Both the position numbers and the translations under genes were made by a program. From DASYHQ01 sp038223165 (GTDB lineage: Bacteria; Planctomycetota; Phycisphaerae; Tepidisphaerales; Tepidisphaeraceae): a stretch of DNA of 15,844 bases. Positions 8,170 to 14,130 of this stretch are shown in pieces. The notes under the pieces were generated by a model. The model did not search any database and was not told the origin of the DNA. It was given only the letters and a program-made list of their open reading frames with translations. Where the stretch lies: NCBI GenBank assembly GCA_038223165.1, contig JBBRHE010000072.1, positions 1 to 15,844 on the forward strand, in the 5' to 3' direction. Position 1 is the stretch's first letter; each line of letters opens with the position of its first letter.

Positions 8170-8880
8170 CTACGTGTTGAGCTGCCGACCTTTGGCTCTG
8201 CGGGCCGCGCGTTCCTTGTGCATGGATTTGTGTGTGACGTGGAACGTCACCGCCGACTTACCGACGCGCTTGTCGCGTTCTCCGGGCCGGTTGACCTGTT
8301 GCTCAATGGTCATGTCGATCGTGATGTCGAACTCAGGCGACGTTTTCAGCAACTCGTGGATGTTCTGCACCGGCGTCATCTTGTAGATCGCAGGGCCCAG
8401 GCACGGGCGCAGGAAGCGGTATTCCAGGTGCTTGCAGACGACGGTGTACCCTTCACCAACGATGCCGAAGACGTACATGCCACCGGCGATCTCGGCGTTG
8501 CCCAGCAGGGCGCCACCGGCCATGGCGTTGTACCAGTTACGGTTGAACTTGCGGAACGGCAGGTAGGCGGCCCAGGTCTTCTCGTCCAGGGCCTTCAAAT
8601 TGATACCACTGAAAAACGCCAACGGCAGGAAGATGAACGAGAGAATGCGCTGCCAGAAGTTGTCCCGCGTCGAAAGCTTGCTGATAAACGCTTCGATCTT
8701 GTCGACGATGCCGATGCGACCGACGTCCTCGGACGCGGGCGTAAACTGAGGCGTCGTGGTATCGGCTGGCGTTCCACTGACGGCCTGGGCGGCTACCCCA
8801 CGCGCAGTGGGGGTATCCGATGAAGCAGTGGTGTCTGCACGCGACACGTCGAAAGCTGGAGTCGAGGACGTCGAGGCCAT
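8170..8880 (-). CDS. Hotdog-fold-like protein (DUF4442/PaaI thioesterase-like) with long disordered N-terminus
   Basis: The 236-residue product has two parts. Residues 1-55 are rich in Ser, Thr, Pro and Ala and look disordered. Residues 57-236 are a folded domain with a hydrophobic helix (about 78-92) and the segment PFRKFNRNWYNAMAGGALLG followed by NAEIAGGMYV (108-137). That resembles the central helix of hotdog-fold acyl-CoA thioesterase-like proteins of the DUF4442/PaaI group. No clear catalytic residue can be assigned, so thioesterase activity is only a guess. The C-terminus is basic (KERAARRAKGR). I chose the ATG at 8880 over GTG at 8892: GGAAGGTGA lies 8 nt before the ATG and overlaps the GTG. 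It ends tail to tail with livH and is divergent from the outer-membrane protein gene. Confidence 0.7.
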   Translation of the reverse strand: MASTSSTPAFDVSRADTTASSDTPTARGVAAQAVSGTPADTTTPQFTPASEDVGRIGIVDKIEAFISKLSTRDNFWQRILSFIFLPLAFFSGINLKALDEKTWAAYLPFRKFNRNWYNAMAGGALLGNAEIAGGMYVFGIVGEGYTVVCKHLEYRFLRPCLGPAIYKMTPVQNIHELLKTSPEFDITIDMTIEQQVNRPGERDKRVGKSAVTFHVTHKSMHKERAARRAKGRQLNT

Positions 8881-8956
8881 AGGGGCGTTCACCTTCCGAA
8901 GTGGTGCAATATACCGGGTACGCCGTGATGCAACAGTAGTCTATTTTTTCAAAGCC

Positions 8957-8981
8957 CTCGCGACCAGCGATTGGTAGCGAG
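8957..8981. promoter_or_regulatory. 25-bp inverted repeat in the divergent gap before the outer-membrane protein gene
   Basis: Arms CTCGC-g-ACCA and TGGT-a-GCGAG surround a 5-bp centre, with one mismatch per side. It lies 45 bp upstream of the GTG start at 9026 and 76 bp from the start of the divergent hotdog-like gene. A tract of six T lies just before it. It may be an operator shared by the two genes or a stem in the 5' leader of the plus-strand message. No T-run follows either arm, so it is not a convincing terminator. Confidence 0.4.
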
Positions 8982-9025
8982 TTTCCTCATTACGTTCCTT
9001 CCGCGATATCCCAAGGTGCGTTACA

Positions 9026-9925
9026 GTGTCGCGGACCGTGAACGCTCGACCATTCTACGTTAGCCTCATTGCCTGCGCCCTCTTGACGTTGTGTGTCTCG
9101 ACCACATCGGCCCAACCGGCGCCAGCCGCTCCACCCAGCGTTTACACCGACGCCGCCGACCCATTGTCGGTGCGTGACGATGCGGTCAACCGAGGGGGCG
9201 CCAACTTCGACTTTACGTTTCGCTATCTCACCGATTACGTTTACCGTGGCATCGACAAGAACGAGAGTGGTGGCAAGGAAGACGCCGCCAACGTGCAGTT
9301 TGACGCGTCGATGAGCTTCGACCTTGGCAAGGCACCGCACCCGTACATTGGTGTCTTTTCGAACATCTACGATGAAGACCCAATCAGCCGGTTTCAGGAG
9401 ATCCGGCCGTACATCGGGGCGTCGTGGACCATCCGTCCACTGACAATCACTGCGGGCAACAACACCTACCTGTTTCTTGAGCGCGAAGAAGCCAACACCT
9501 CCGAGTTTTTCGTGCGCTTCCAGATCGACGACAATTTCTGGCTGAAACAGGACAAAGCTCTTTTCTCTCCCTACGTGATGGGCGCTTATGACTACGACGA
9601 GAACAAAGGGTGGTACTTCGAGGCGGGCATCGAACGTTCGTTCATGTTCGAGGATCTCGGTTTGAAGGTAACCGCCTACGCCGACGTCGCGTATGTCACG
9701 ACCTATCAACTGTACGCAGTCGAACCGGGCGGCCAGGACTCAGGATTTCAGCACTACGATGTTGGAATGATGCTGCAATACAACCTCAACCGCGCGACGA
9801 GCCTGCCACCGCGATACGGGACTTGGTTTCTGGAAGGGTATCTGGTCTACACCGACGGTCTGGACAACGACCTGAAGGCCGACACACAGTTGTGGGGTGG
9901 GCTTGGGCTACGGATGAAGTATTAA
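9026..9925 (+). CDS. Outer-membrane beta-barrel protein, TIGR02001/Gcw_chp-like
   Basis: The 299-residue product has a signal peptide (about residues 1-29, ending STTSAQ). The mature protein opens with NFDFTFRYLTDYVYRGIDKN, closely like the first strand of the TIGR02001 family of outer-membrane proteins of unknown function. The rest alternates polar and aromatic residues, with many Tyr/Phe-rich strands such as PYIGVFSNIYDE and FFVRFQIDDNFWL. It ends in LGLRMKY, an aromatic C-terminal residue as used by the barrel assembly machinery. The GTG at 9026 is chosen because AAGGTG ends 7 nt upstream. What passes through or binds the barrel is unknown. The presence of this protein supports a diderm envelope. 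Confidence 0.75.
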   Translation: MSRTVNARPFYVSLIACALLTLCVSTTSAQPAPAAPPSVYTDAADPLSVRDDAVNRGGANFDFTFRYLTDYVYRGIDKNESGGKEDAANVQFDASMSFDLGKAPHPYIGVFSNIYDEDPISRFQEIRPYIGASWTIRPLTITAGNNTYLFLEREEANTSEFFVRFQIDDNFWLKQDKALFSPYVMGAYDYDENKGWYFEAGIERSFMFEDLGLKVTAYADVAYVTTYQLYAVEPGGQDSGFQHYDVGMMLQYNLNRATSLPPRYGTWFLEGYLVYTDGLDNDLKADTQLWGGLGLRMKY

Positions 9926-9966
9926 AGCATCCCCATTTGAGTTTTAGGTGGCTCAAGCGGTGACAG

Positions 9967-10064
9967 GTCATCCATAGGGAGGGGAGCGACGCGTGGGATC
10001 GCGACGCTCTAAACCATTTGACCATTCCGATCCCTCAGGTCGCTTCCGCTCTCTTGGGGATGAC
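9967..10064. repeat. Hairpin repeat, first copy of the GATCCCTCAGGTCGCTTCCG family
   Basis: The left arm (9967-10000) starts GTCATCC and ends GGGATC; the right arm (10029-10064) starts GATCCC and ends GGATGAC. They pair imperfectly. The right arm plus two bases (10029-10066) matches 11486-11523 at 37 of 38 bases. It sits in the convergent gap between the outer-membrane protein gene and atpC, 41 nt past the first stop and 82 nt from the second. A bidirectional 3' stem or a small non-autonomous repeat would both fit. Confidence 0.85.
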
Positions 10065-10146
10065 AGATTGCGCTTGAAGTGAACGTACTCAAACGCCATT
10101 TACCGAACGCCCGCCAGCCAAGTTGATCGAGCGTCGCGACCGAGGC

Positions 10147-10542
10147 CTACGCCTTCCCAGCCAGCGCGACGGCAGCCTGGGCCTTTTTGATTTCGTGTTG
10201 ACGCTTGGCGAGCGCCTTGGGATCGACGTCTTTACGGGCTTGTGCCTCTGCAAGCGTCGCCCGGGCGGTATCGGCGTTGAGCTCGCTGGCGGCCGTTGCG
10301 TCGTCGGTGACGATCGTCAACTCCTGACCCCTCATCTGGGCCACACCCCCATCGACCAGGAAGTAACGCGTGCCACCTCCCACAAGATCGACGCGCAGCT
10401 CCCCGACTCCAAGCTTAGCGAGCATGGGCGCATGACCGGTCAGGATGCCGACCTGCCCGTCGTAGGCGGGGATAATCGCCTGGGTGATATCGGCTTTGAA
10501 TGCCTGCTGTTCAGGAGTCACGATAACGCAATGGAACGCCAT
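10147..10542 (-). CDS. atpC: F1 ATP synthase epsilon subunit
   Basis: Central-stalk subunit of F1, coupling rotation to catalysis and able to inhibit ATP hydrolysis. The 131-residue product has the N-terminal beta sandwich typical of epsilon: FHCVIVTPEQQAFKADITQA, IIPAYDGQVGILTGHAPML (23-41) and LRVDLVGGGTRYFLVDGGVAQM (49-70). The C-terminal helical hairpin (about 85-128; SELNADTARATLAEAQAR) is complete. The start is ATG at 10542; a TTG further upstream would add 12 residues that do not match the family. There is no Shine-Dalgarno sequence, but TACACT lies 6 nt before the ATG. No other atp gene is adjacent, although atpC usually follows atpD directly. Confidence 0.93.
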   Translation of the reverse strand: MAFHCVIVTPEQQAFKADITQAIIPAYDGQVGILTGHAPMLAKLGVGELRVDLVGGGTRYFLVDGGVAQMRGQELTIVTDDATAASELNADTARATLAEAQARKDVDPKALAKRQHEIKKAQAAVALAGKA

Positions 10543-10872
10543 GCTCGGAGTGTAAGGGACAAGGGCCGCGACCGTCAAAGGGCCGTCAACCGCGACACTG
10601 TCAGCGCCGCTGGACGAACAGTCAGCCTCGAACTGCCTTTCATTCGCGTAAAACGCAATGGTCGGACAATTAGCATGGGTTGCGACGCTGTGTCATAGGG
10701 GATTTTGATCGAATTCCAGAAAGTGATGAGATTTCAACCCCGGAAGCGGGCTAATCGGCACAATTTTCTGAGCAGAACCCATTTCGAACAGTCTCTGGCA
10801 TTGCGGTTGCGATTCAAACTTCCGAATGCACGCGGGTGCATAACGAAATATCTCATATGCCTGGAGGCAGTC
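10543..10872. other. Divergent intergenic region between atpC and the lipoprotein gene
   Basis: No coding signal was seen in these 330 bp. It should hold the promoters of both genes. On the minus strand TACACT (10549-10554) is a candidate -10 for a leaderless atpC transcript. On the plus side a small stem, TGCAC-GCGG-GTGCA (about 10827-10840), lies shortly before the lipoprotein start. I could not pick a convincing plus-strand -35/-10 pair. Confidence 0.4.
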
Positions 10873-11229
10873 ATGAACTTTATCCGAACCACAGCGGCGT
10901 CGATGATCGTAGGTGCGTCTTTGCTGGCAGCAGGTTGTCAGCACGAAAGGAGTACGGCAATCCCACCCGCAGCGGCACGCGTCGCTGAAGGCAACGGTCT
11001 GCTGACGTACTCGGCGGGCTCTGAGGGCACCGTGTACCTGTTCAATCGCAACGCGAACGAAGTCGTTATTTCCACACCGCTCAAGAAGGGCGAGTCGATC
11101 GTGGTCGATTCCGACAAGAACCAAGTCCTAATCAACGATCGCATCATCTCAGAAAATACCCTGCGCAGAGGTGATACCTATCGCATTTTCTTCGCCCCGG
11201 CGTCGGCCATGGGTGGCAACACGATGTAA
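10873..11229 (+). CDS. Small lipoprotein of unknown function
   Basis: The 118-residue product has a lipoprotein signal peptide: MNFIRTTAASMIVGASLLAA followed by GC, giving the lipobox LAAGC with Cys22 as the lipidated residue. The mature part (about 97 residues) is a small beta-rich domain with GLLTYSAGSEGTVYLFNRN, VISTPLKKGESIVVDSDKN and RRGDTYRIFFAP. I do not recognise a named family; the layout suggests an envelope-anchored beta-sandwich. The start at 10873 has GGAGG 5 nt upstream, one of the few strong ribosome binding sites in the window, and places the signal peptide exactly at the N-terminus. A strong intrinsic terminator follows, so this is a single-gene unit. Confidence 0.8.
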   Translation: MNFIRTTAASMIVGASLLAAGCQHERSTAIPPAAARVAEGNGLLTYSAGSEGTVYLFNRNANEVVISTPLKKGESIVVDSDKNQVLINDRIISENTLRRGDTYRIFFAPASAMGGNTM

Positions 11230-11270
11230 ACCGCTTGCGGTTAGACATCTGAGTTGATTCCCTTGTTGTT

Positions 11271-11306
11271 AGGACGGTCGCCCGCAGAGGCGACCGTCCT
11301 ATTTCT
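11271..11306 (+). terminator. Intrinsic terminator of the lipoprotein gene
   Basis: A perfect 12-bp stem, AGGACGGTCGCC paired with GGCGACCGTCCT, closes a 6-nt loop (CGCAGA) and is followed by ATTTCT. It lies 41 nt after the stop codon. Stem strength makes it convincing even though the U tract is short. Confidence 0.88.
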
Positions 11307-11419
11307 ATTGCCGAGCTGGGCCAGACAGTTCGCTAGTGCATTCCCAGACGGGTCATGATTAAGCTGTGTTCTATGGGGTTACGACCCATTTCATCCAGCG
11401 GCGGTGCAAGACGCACAAT

Positions 11420-11523
11420 TTCATGCCGAGGGGAGCGGAAGAGACCCGAGGGATCTCGATGGGCCTGAACTGTTCGCCTAATCGAGATCCCTCAGGTCGC
11501 TTCCGCTCTCTTAGGGATGACAG
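11420..11523. repeat. Hairpin repeat, second copy of the GATCCCTCAGGTCGCTTCCG family
   Basis: The left arm (about 11420-11460) and right arm (11481-11523) form a long stem around a 20-nt loop; the inner 12 bp (11449-11460 against 11481-11492) are perfectly paired. The right part 11486-11523 is almost identical to 10029-10066, 1.46 kb away, differing at one base. It lies 22 nt downstream of the TatD gene stop, on the minus strand. The rest of 11230-11545, apart from the lipoprotein terminator, holds no gene that I can see. Confidence 0.88.
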
Positions 11524-11545
11524 TTAGTCGAAGGTTTACAATGCA

Positions 11546-12370
11546 CTAGCCCGTAGCCATCCCGATTGGCTTCAACTTCCACTTGGGGCTTTGTCCAAAG
11601 AATCGACAGGGGTTGTTATAGAAAACGTCCGTCGCCGCTTCTTCACTGTTTCCACGTCGGCGGAACTCGAGATACGTATCCGTGAGGTTGCTAGGCCCGC
11701 TCTCACCCCAGTCACTGGCGCTGTTCACGCAGATCATATCGGTGCCAAACTGCTCGAGGATGTCGCACCCACGCTGCGGTGTCACCTTCGTGACCGGGTA
11801 GACTGTCAGGCCTGACCAGAACCCGTTTTCGCGCGCGATGCGGATCGTGTGTTCTTCGCAGTGGTCGATCAGCACGCGGTGCGGCTTGATCCGCTTGTCG
11901 TTCTTCAGAATGTCCGTGATGATCCGAGTCCCCTTGTGCTTGTCCTGCAGGTGCGGTGTATGAATCAGGATCATCTGGTCATACTTGGCTGCCATCTCCA
12001 CCTGCTCTTCGAAGATCTTGATCTCGTTGGCGGTGTTCTTGTTCAACCCGATCTCACCGACACCCAAGACGCGCGGATGATCGAGCAAGGGGGGGATCAG
12101 CTTGATGACCTCACGCGCCAGCTCGACATTCTCGGCTTCTTTTGCGTTGATGCACAGCCAGGCATAGTGGTCGATGCCGTACTTGGCGGCCCGCAACGGT
12201 TCGACGTCCAGCAGGTGTCGAAAGTAGTCTCCAAAACTGGATGCCGTCGATCGGTCATACCCGGCCCAGAACGCCGGCTCTGACACCGCTACGACACCGC
12301 AGCGTGCCATGTATTGGTAGTCGTCGGTTGTCCGGCTGACACAGTGAATGTGGGGGTCGATGAACTTCAT
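11546..12370 (-). CDS. TatD-family metal-dependent hydrolase (COG1099 / EboB-like)
   Basis: A 274-residue TIM-barrel metal hydrolase of the amidohydrolase superfamily. Likely metal ligands are all in place: His7 and His9 in FIDPHIH, Glu106 in VLGVGEIGLN, His137 in ILIHTPH, His170 in VLIDHCEEH and Asp220 in NSASDWG. The pattern fits TatD-related proteins, and the segment order resembles the COG1099 branch that includes EboB, better than classical TatD DNase; that finer placement is from memory and uncertain. Substrate unknown. The ATG at 12370 starts exactly at HxH spacing typical of the family, but no Shine-Dalgarno sequence precedes it, since the leader is a hairpin repeat. The small helical gene lies upstream in the same direction and may be co-transcribed. 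None of the other ebo genes is visible. Confidence 0.88.
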   Translation of the reverse strand: MKFIDPHIHCVSRTTDDYQYMARCGVVAVSEPAFWAGYDRSTASSFGDYFRHLLDVEPLRAAKYGIDHYAWLCINAKEAENVELAREVIKLIPPLLDHPRVLGVGEIGLNKNTANEIKIFEEQVEMAAKYDQMILIHTPHLQDKHKGTRIITDILKNDKRIKPHRVLIDHCEEHTIRIARENGFWSGLTVYPVTKVTPQRGCDILEQFGTDMICVNSASDWGESGPSNLTDTYLEFRRRGNSEEAATDVFYNNPCRFFGQSPKWKLKPIGMATG

Positions 12371-12378
12371 GGTGGAAG

Positions 12379-12455
12379 GAAGGATGAAAAAGAAGGATGA
12401 AGGATGAAAAGAAAGTGGAAGGCATTTTCATCCTTCATCCTTCTTTTCATCCTTC
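12379..12455. repeat. Near-perfect hairpin repeat built from GAAGGATG words
   Basis: The left arm (12379-12410) and right arm (12425-12455) are inverted copies differing by one extra A, a stem of about 31 bp around a 14-nt loop. Each arm is GAAGGATGAAAA-type words repeated. It lies 4 nt past the stop of the small helical gene and 8 nt before the TatD start (both minus strand), so it fills the intercistronic gap. The purine and pyrimidine strands are fully segregated, which also permits triplex or slipped structures. Confidence 0.9.
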
Positions 12456-12459
12456 TTTT

Positions 12460-12681
12460 TTACTTGTCGCTCAAAATCATCTGCAAAAACTCCGCCCGAC
12501 TCACGCTTTGATCACCGATCATTTTCATCGCCTCGCGCAGGTTGGCCAGGCGGGGGTCGTTCGCGATGACGTCGGCACCACCGGTGGCCCGTTCGATACG
12601 GTCGAAGTCGGCGGCCAGTGACAGGCAACGCCAACGCATTTCCAGGTACGTCTGATCGAGGATTTGCCGAGCGTCACGCAT
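12460..12681 (-). CDS. Small conserved-looking helical protein, function unknown
   Basis: The 73-residue product MRDARQILDQTYLEMRWRCL... is predicted mostly helical, soluble and charged, with the pattern LAADFDRIERATGG, NDPRLANLREAMKMI and a final SRAEFLQMILSDK. It has the feel of a small planctomycete-specific protein family, but I cannot name it. I prefer the ATG at 12681, because TATAAT lies exactly 6 nt upstream and the protein becomes compact. A longer form from ATG 12777 would add 32 residues with no clear fold and would run across the promoter of the divergent RNA. The gene is followed by a hairpin and the TatD hydrolase gene, so a shared transcript is plausible. Confidence 0.6.
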   Translation of the reverse strand: MRDARQILDQTYLEMRWRCLSLAADFDRIERATGGADVIANDPRLANLREAMKMIGDQSVSRAEFLQMILSDK

Positions 12682-12687
12682 GCCTCG

Positions 12688-12693
12688 ATTATA
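12688..12693 (-). promoter_or_regulatory. Candidate -10 box of the small helical gene
   Basis: TATAAT, a perfect consensus -10, lies 6 nt before the ATG at 12681 on the minus strand, so transcription would start at or next to the start codon. No good -35 hexamer is seen 16-18 nt upstream. The same arrangement is seen before atpC and the zinc-ribbon gene. Confidence 0.45.
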
Positions 12694-12764
12694 TCGGCTG
12701 GAAACGTCCTCTGCCGTAGTCTCGTCAGACCCTTGCAGGAATTGTGAAACGGCCCGGAATTTGG

Positions 12765-12794
12765 TTGAACCGTTCATATGGACTTCTGTATTAT
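12765..12794 (+). promoter_or_regulatory. Sigma70-like promoter of the candidate structured RNA
   Basis: TTGAAC (12765-12770) and TATTAT (12789-12794) are separated by 18 nt, with TG just before the -10. Transcription should begin near 12801. A 19-bp imperfect palindrome with arms GTCCTG and CAGGAC (12801-12819) sits at the predicted start and could be an operator as well as the first RNA stem. Confidence 0.6.
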
Positions 12795-13015
12795 TCGGAC
12801 GTCCTGATCATGACAGGACAGGTGTCCGAAAAGGCGTTTTCGGACGTTATAGCCCGGCGGTGGGCAGTAGGGTGTAATACTAAGGCTGTTGTCCCAGGCG
12901 CCGACGTGAGTCGTGCTCCCAACCAGCCGACAGTCATACCCGAATAGAGCCCACGACGGCTTGGCATCACCCGGATAGCGGCGTTCGCCGTGTGTCCCTG
13001 AAATGGAGGTGATCT

Positions 13016-13051
13016 GTGACCAATTCTGACTGTAAGTGTGGGCTGCTGTGA
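13016..13051 (+). CDS. Possible 11-codon ORF (leader peptide) inside the structured RNA
   Basis: GTG start, peptide MTNSDCKCGLL, stop TGA. The segment GGAGGTGATC (13005-13014) just upstream is a 10-nt match to the complement of the usual 16S rRNA 3' end, with 6 nt between GGAGG and GTG. Few other genes here have such a site. Part of it (GGTGAT, 13008-13013) pairs with ATCACC at 12966-12971, so ribosome access could be regulated. The last codons lie in the 5' strand of the P1 stem, so translation would disturb the junction. The Cys-Lys-Cys codons might be sensed. Chance occurrence cannot be excluded. Confidence 0.35.
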   Translation: MTNSDCKCGLL

Positions 13052-13153
13052 GCAGCTTTCACCGGTGAGACTCCGGTGATCCACGCAGCTGCTCCGGCAG
13101 CTCGTTCGATGTGCCCGCTTTGCGGACCATCGAGACAGCAGTAAGCACACTGC

Positions 13154-13190
13154 GAAGCCCCGGGTCAAAAAGACCCGGGGCTTCTTTTCT
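13154..13190 (+). terminator. Intrinsic terminator of the structured RNA
   Basis: A perfect 13-bp stem, GAAGCCCCGGGTC paired with GACCCGGGGCTTC, has an AAAAA loop and is followed by TTTTCT. The U-rich tail is on the plus strand only, which fixes the direction of the transcript. It begins 2 nt after the closing strand of the three-way junction. Confidence 0.95.
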
Positions 13191-13262
13191 AGCAGGAGCC
13201 GAAACTGCCTGGTCCGCCCCCCGTACCATCTCTACCGCTCATCCATTACCATCTTCCGCCCT

Positions 13263-14051
13263 ATGGGCACGACATCATTGGACGTTTCGAACATCCTGCA
13301 GACCACGATTGAAGCCGCCTACGCCGGGGGGCGGCGGGCGATGGGGTATTACAACAACAAGGTCGAAATCGAGATTAAAGCCGACGGTTCACCCGTCACG
13401 CTGGCCGACAAGGGATCGGAAGAGACGATCCTGAAGATCGTCCGTGACCGGTATCCGCATTCGCAGGTGTTGGCCGAGGAGAGTGGGCAGTCGGGGTCCA
13501 AGACCGCGGGTCTGCGGTGGATTATCGATCCACTGGACGGCACCAAGACGTTCATCACCGGCGCTCCACTGTGGGGTGTGATGATCGGCGCCGAACTGGA
13601 CGGCAAGGTCGTCGCCGGCGCGGTTTACTTCCCTGCGCTGGACGACATGGTCGCTGCGGGCGTCGGCCAAGGCTGTTACTGGAACGGTCGGCGGGCGCGC
13701 GTGAGCGAGACGACCGATCTGTCGCAAGCCGTCGTGCTGACGACCGACGCCCTGCGGGCCAACCGCCGATCGACCGCGTTTGAAACGATCGCCAAGCAGG
13801 CGAAGCTGACGCGCACCTGGGGCGATTGCTATGGTCACTGCCTCGTCGCGACCGGCCGGGCCGATGCGATGCTCGACCCGATCCTGAACCCCTGGGACTG
13901 CGCCCCGCTGCTCCCCATCCTCGAAGAGGCCGGCGGGCATTTCGTCACCTGGAAAGGCGAGCCGACCATCTGGGGGCCCGACGGCATCTCGGTCAACAAC
14001 GGGCTGAAGGACACGATCCTCAAAACCATCCGGGACATCGAAGGGGCCTGA
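13263..14051 (+). CDS. hisN: Histidinol-phosphatase of the inositol monophosphatase family (HisN-like)
   Basis: Mg-dependent phosphatase of the FIG/IMPase superfamily. The closest subtype by motif is HisN, which hydrolyses histidinol phosphate in histidine synthesis; inositol or other sugar phosphatase activity is the alternative. The 262-residue product is of normal length. Metal and active-site motifs are SPVTLADKGSEE (43-54), Glu72-Glu73 in LAEESG, Asp89 and Asp92 in WIIDPLDGTKTF, and Trp211-Asp212 in NPWDCAPLLPILEEAGG. TWGDCYGHCLVATGRADAML (185-204) is characteristic of HisN. The ATG at 13263 lies 72 nt past the RNA terminator and has no Shine-Dalgarno sequence. No other his gene is visible. 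Confidence 0.88.
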   Translation: MGTTSLDVSNILQTTIEAAYAGGRRAMGYYNNKVEIEIKADGSPVTLADKGSEETILKIVRDRYPHSQVLAEESGQSGSKTAGLRWIIDPLDGTKTFITGAPLWGVMIGAELDGKVVAGAVYFPALDDMVAAGVGQGCYWNGRRARVSETTDLSQAVVLTTDALRANRRSTAFETIAKQAKLTRTWGDCYGHCLVATGRADAMLDPILNPWDCAPLLPILEEAGGHFVTWKGEPTIWGPDGISVNNGLKDTILKTIRDIEGA

Positions 14052-14130
14052 AAGCCTCGCGTGCGGTTGAACGTCCCAGATGCTTTTGTCTTTGATGGAT
14101 GTCTAGCGACAGGACCGACAGGAAGGAAAA

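Larger units (their letters stand above)
12801..13190 (+). ncRNA. Candidate structured non-coding RNA, about 390 nt, unrecognised class
   Basis: The stretch lies between a promoter and a strong intrinsic terminator and contains no normal-sized gene. Stems read directly: 12801-12806/12814-12819 (6 bp); 12824-12832/12837-12845 (9 bp perfect, loop GGCG); 12856-12864/12893-12902 (GGCG and TGGG arms); 12910-12915/12952-12957 (6 bp), whose loop AGCC (12925-12928) can pair with GGCT (12958-12961) as a pseudoknot; and 12966-12971/13008-13013 enclosing 12979-12982/12987-12990. A three-way junction then has P1 13035-13040/13146-13151 continued by 13043-13049/13135-13141, P2 13050-13057/13087-13094 topped by 13059-13065/13073-13079, and P3 13107-13111/13128-13132 topped by 13115-13118/13122-13125. 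I see no RNase P, tmRNA, SRP or common riboswitch signature. A long attenuating leader of the downstream phosphatase gene is the main alternative. Confidence 0.6.

Noticed and set aside
8146..8823. Long plus-strand ORF opposite the hotdog-like gene
   Set aside because: It is the antisense shadow of 8170-8880, has an Arg/Val/Asp-rich composition without any motif, and the minus-strand product has the better SD and fold pattern.
12682..12777. Longer form of the small helical protein starting at ATG 12777
   Set aside because: Not excluded, but the added 32 residues look unstructured, no SD is present, and the segment overlaps the -35 box of the divergent RNA promoter.
12801..13190. RNase P RNA, tmRNA, SRP RNA, 6S RNA or cobalamin riboswitch
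   Set aside because: The invariant segments are missing: no GAGGAAAGUC, no tRNA-like domain, no GGAAGGAAGCAGC-like SRP core, no single long 6S-type hairpin. GGTGAGACTCCGG looks like part of a B12 element, but the CCCGCAACTGT box is not after it.
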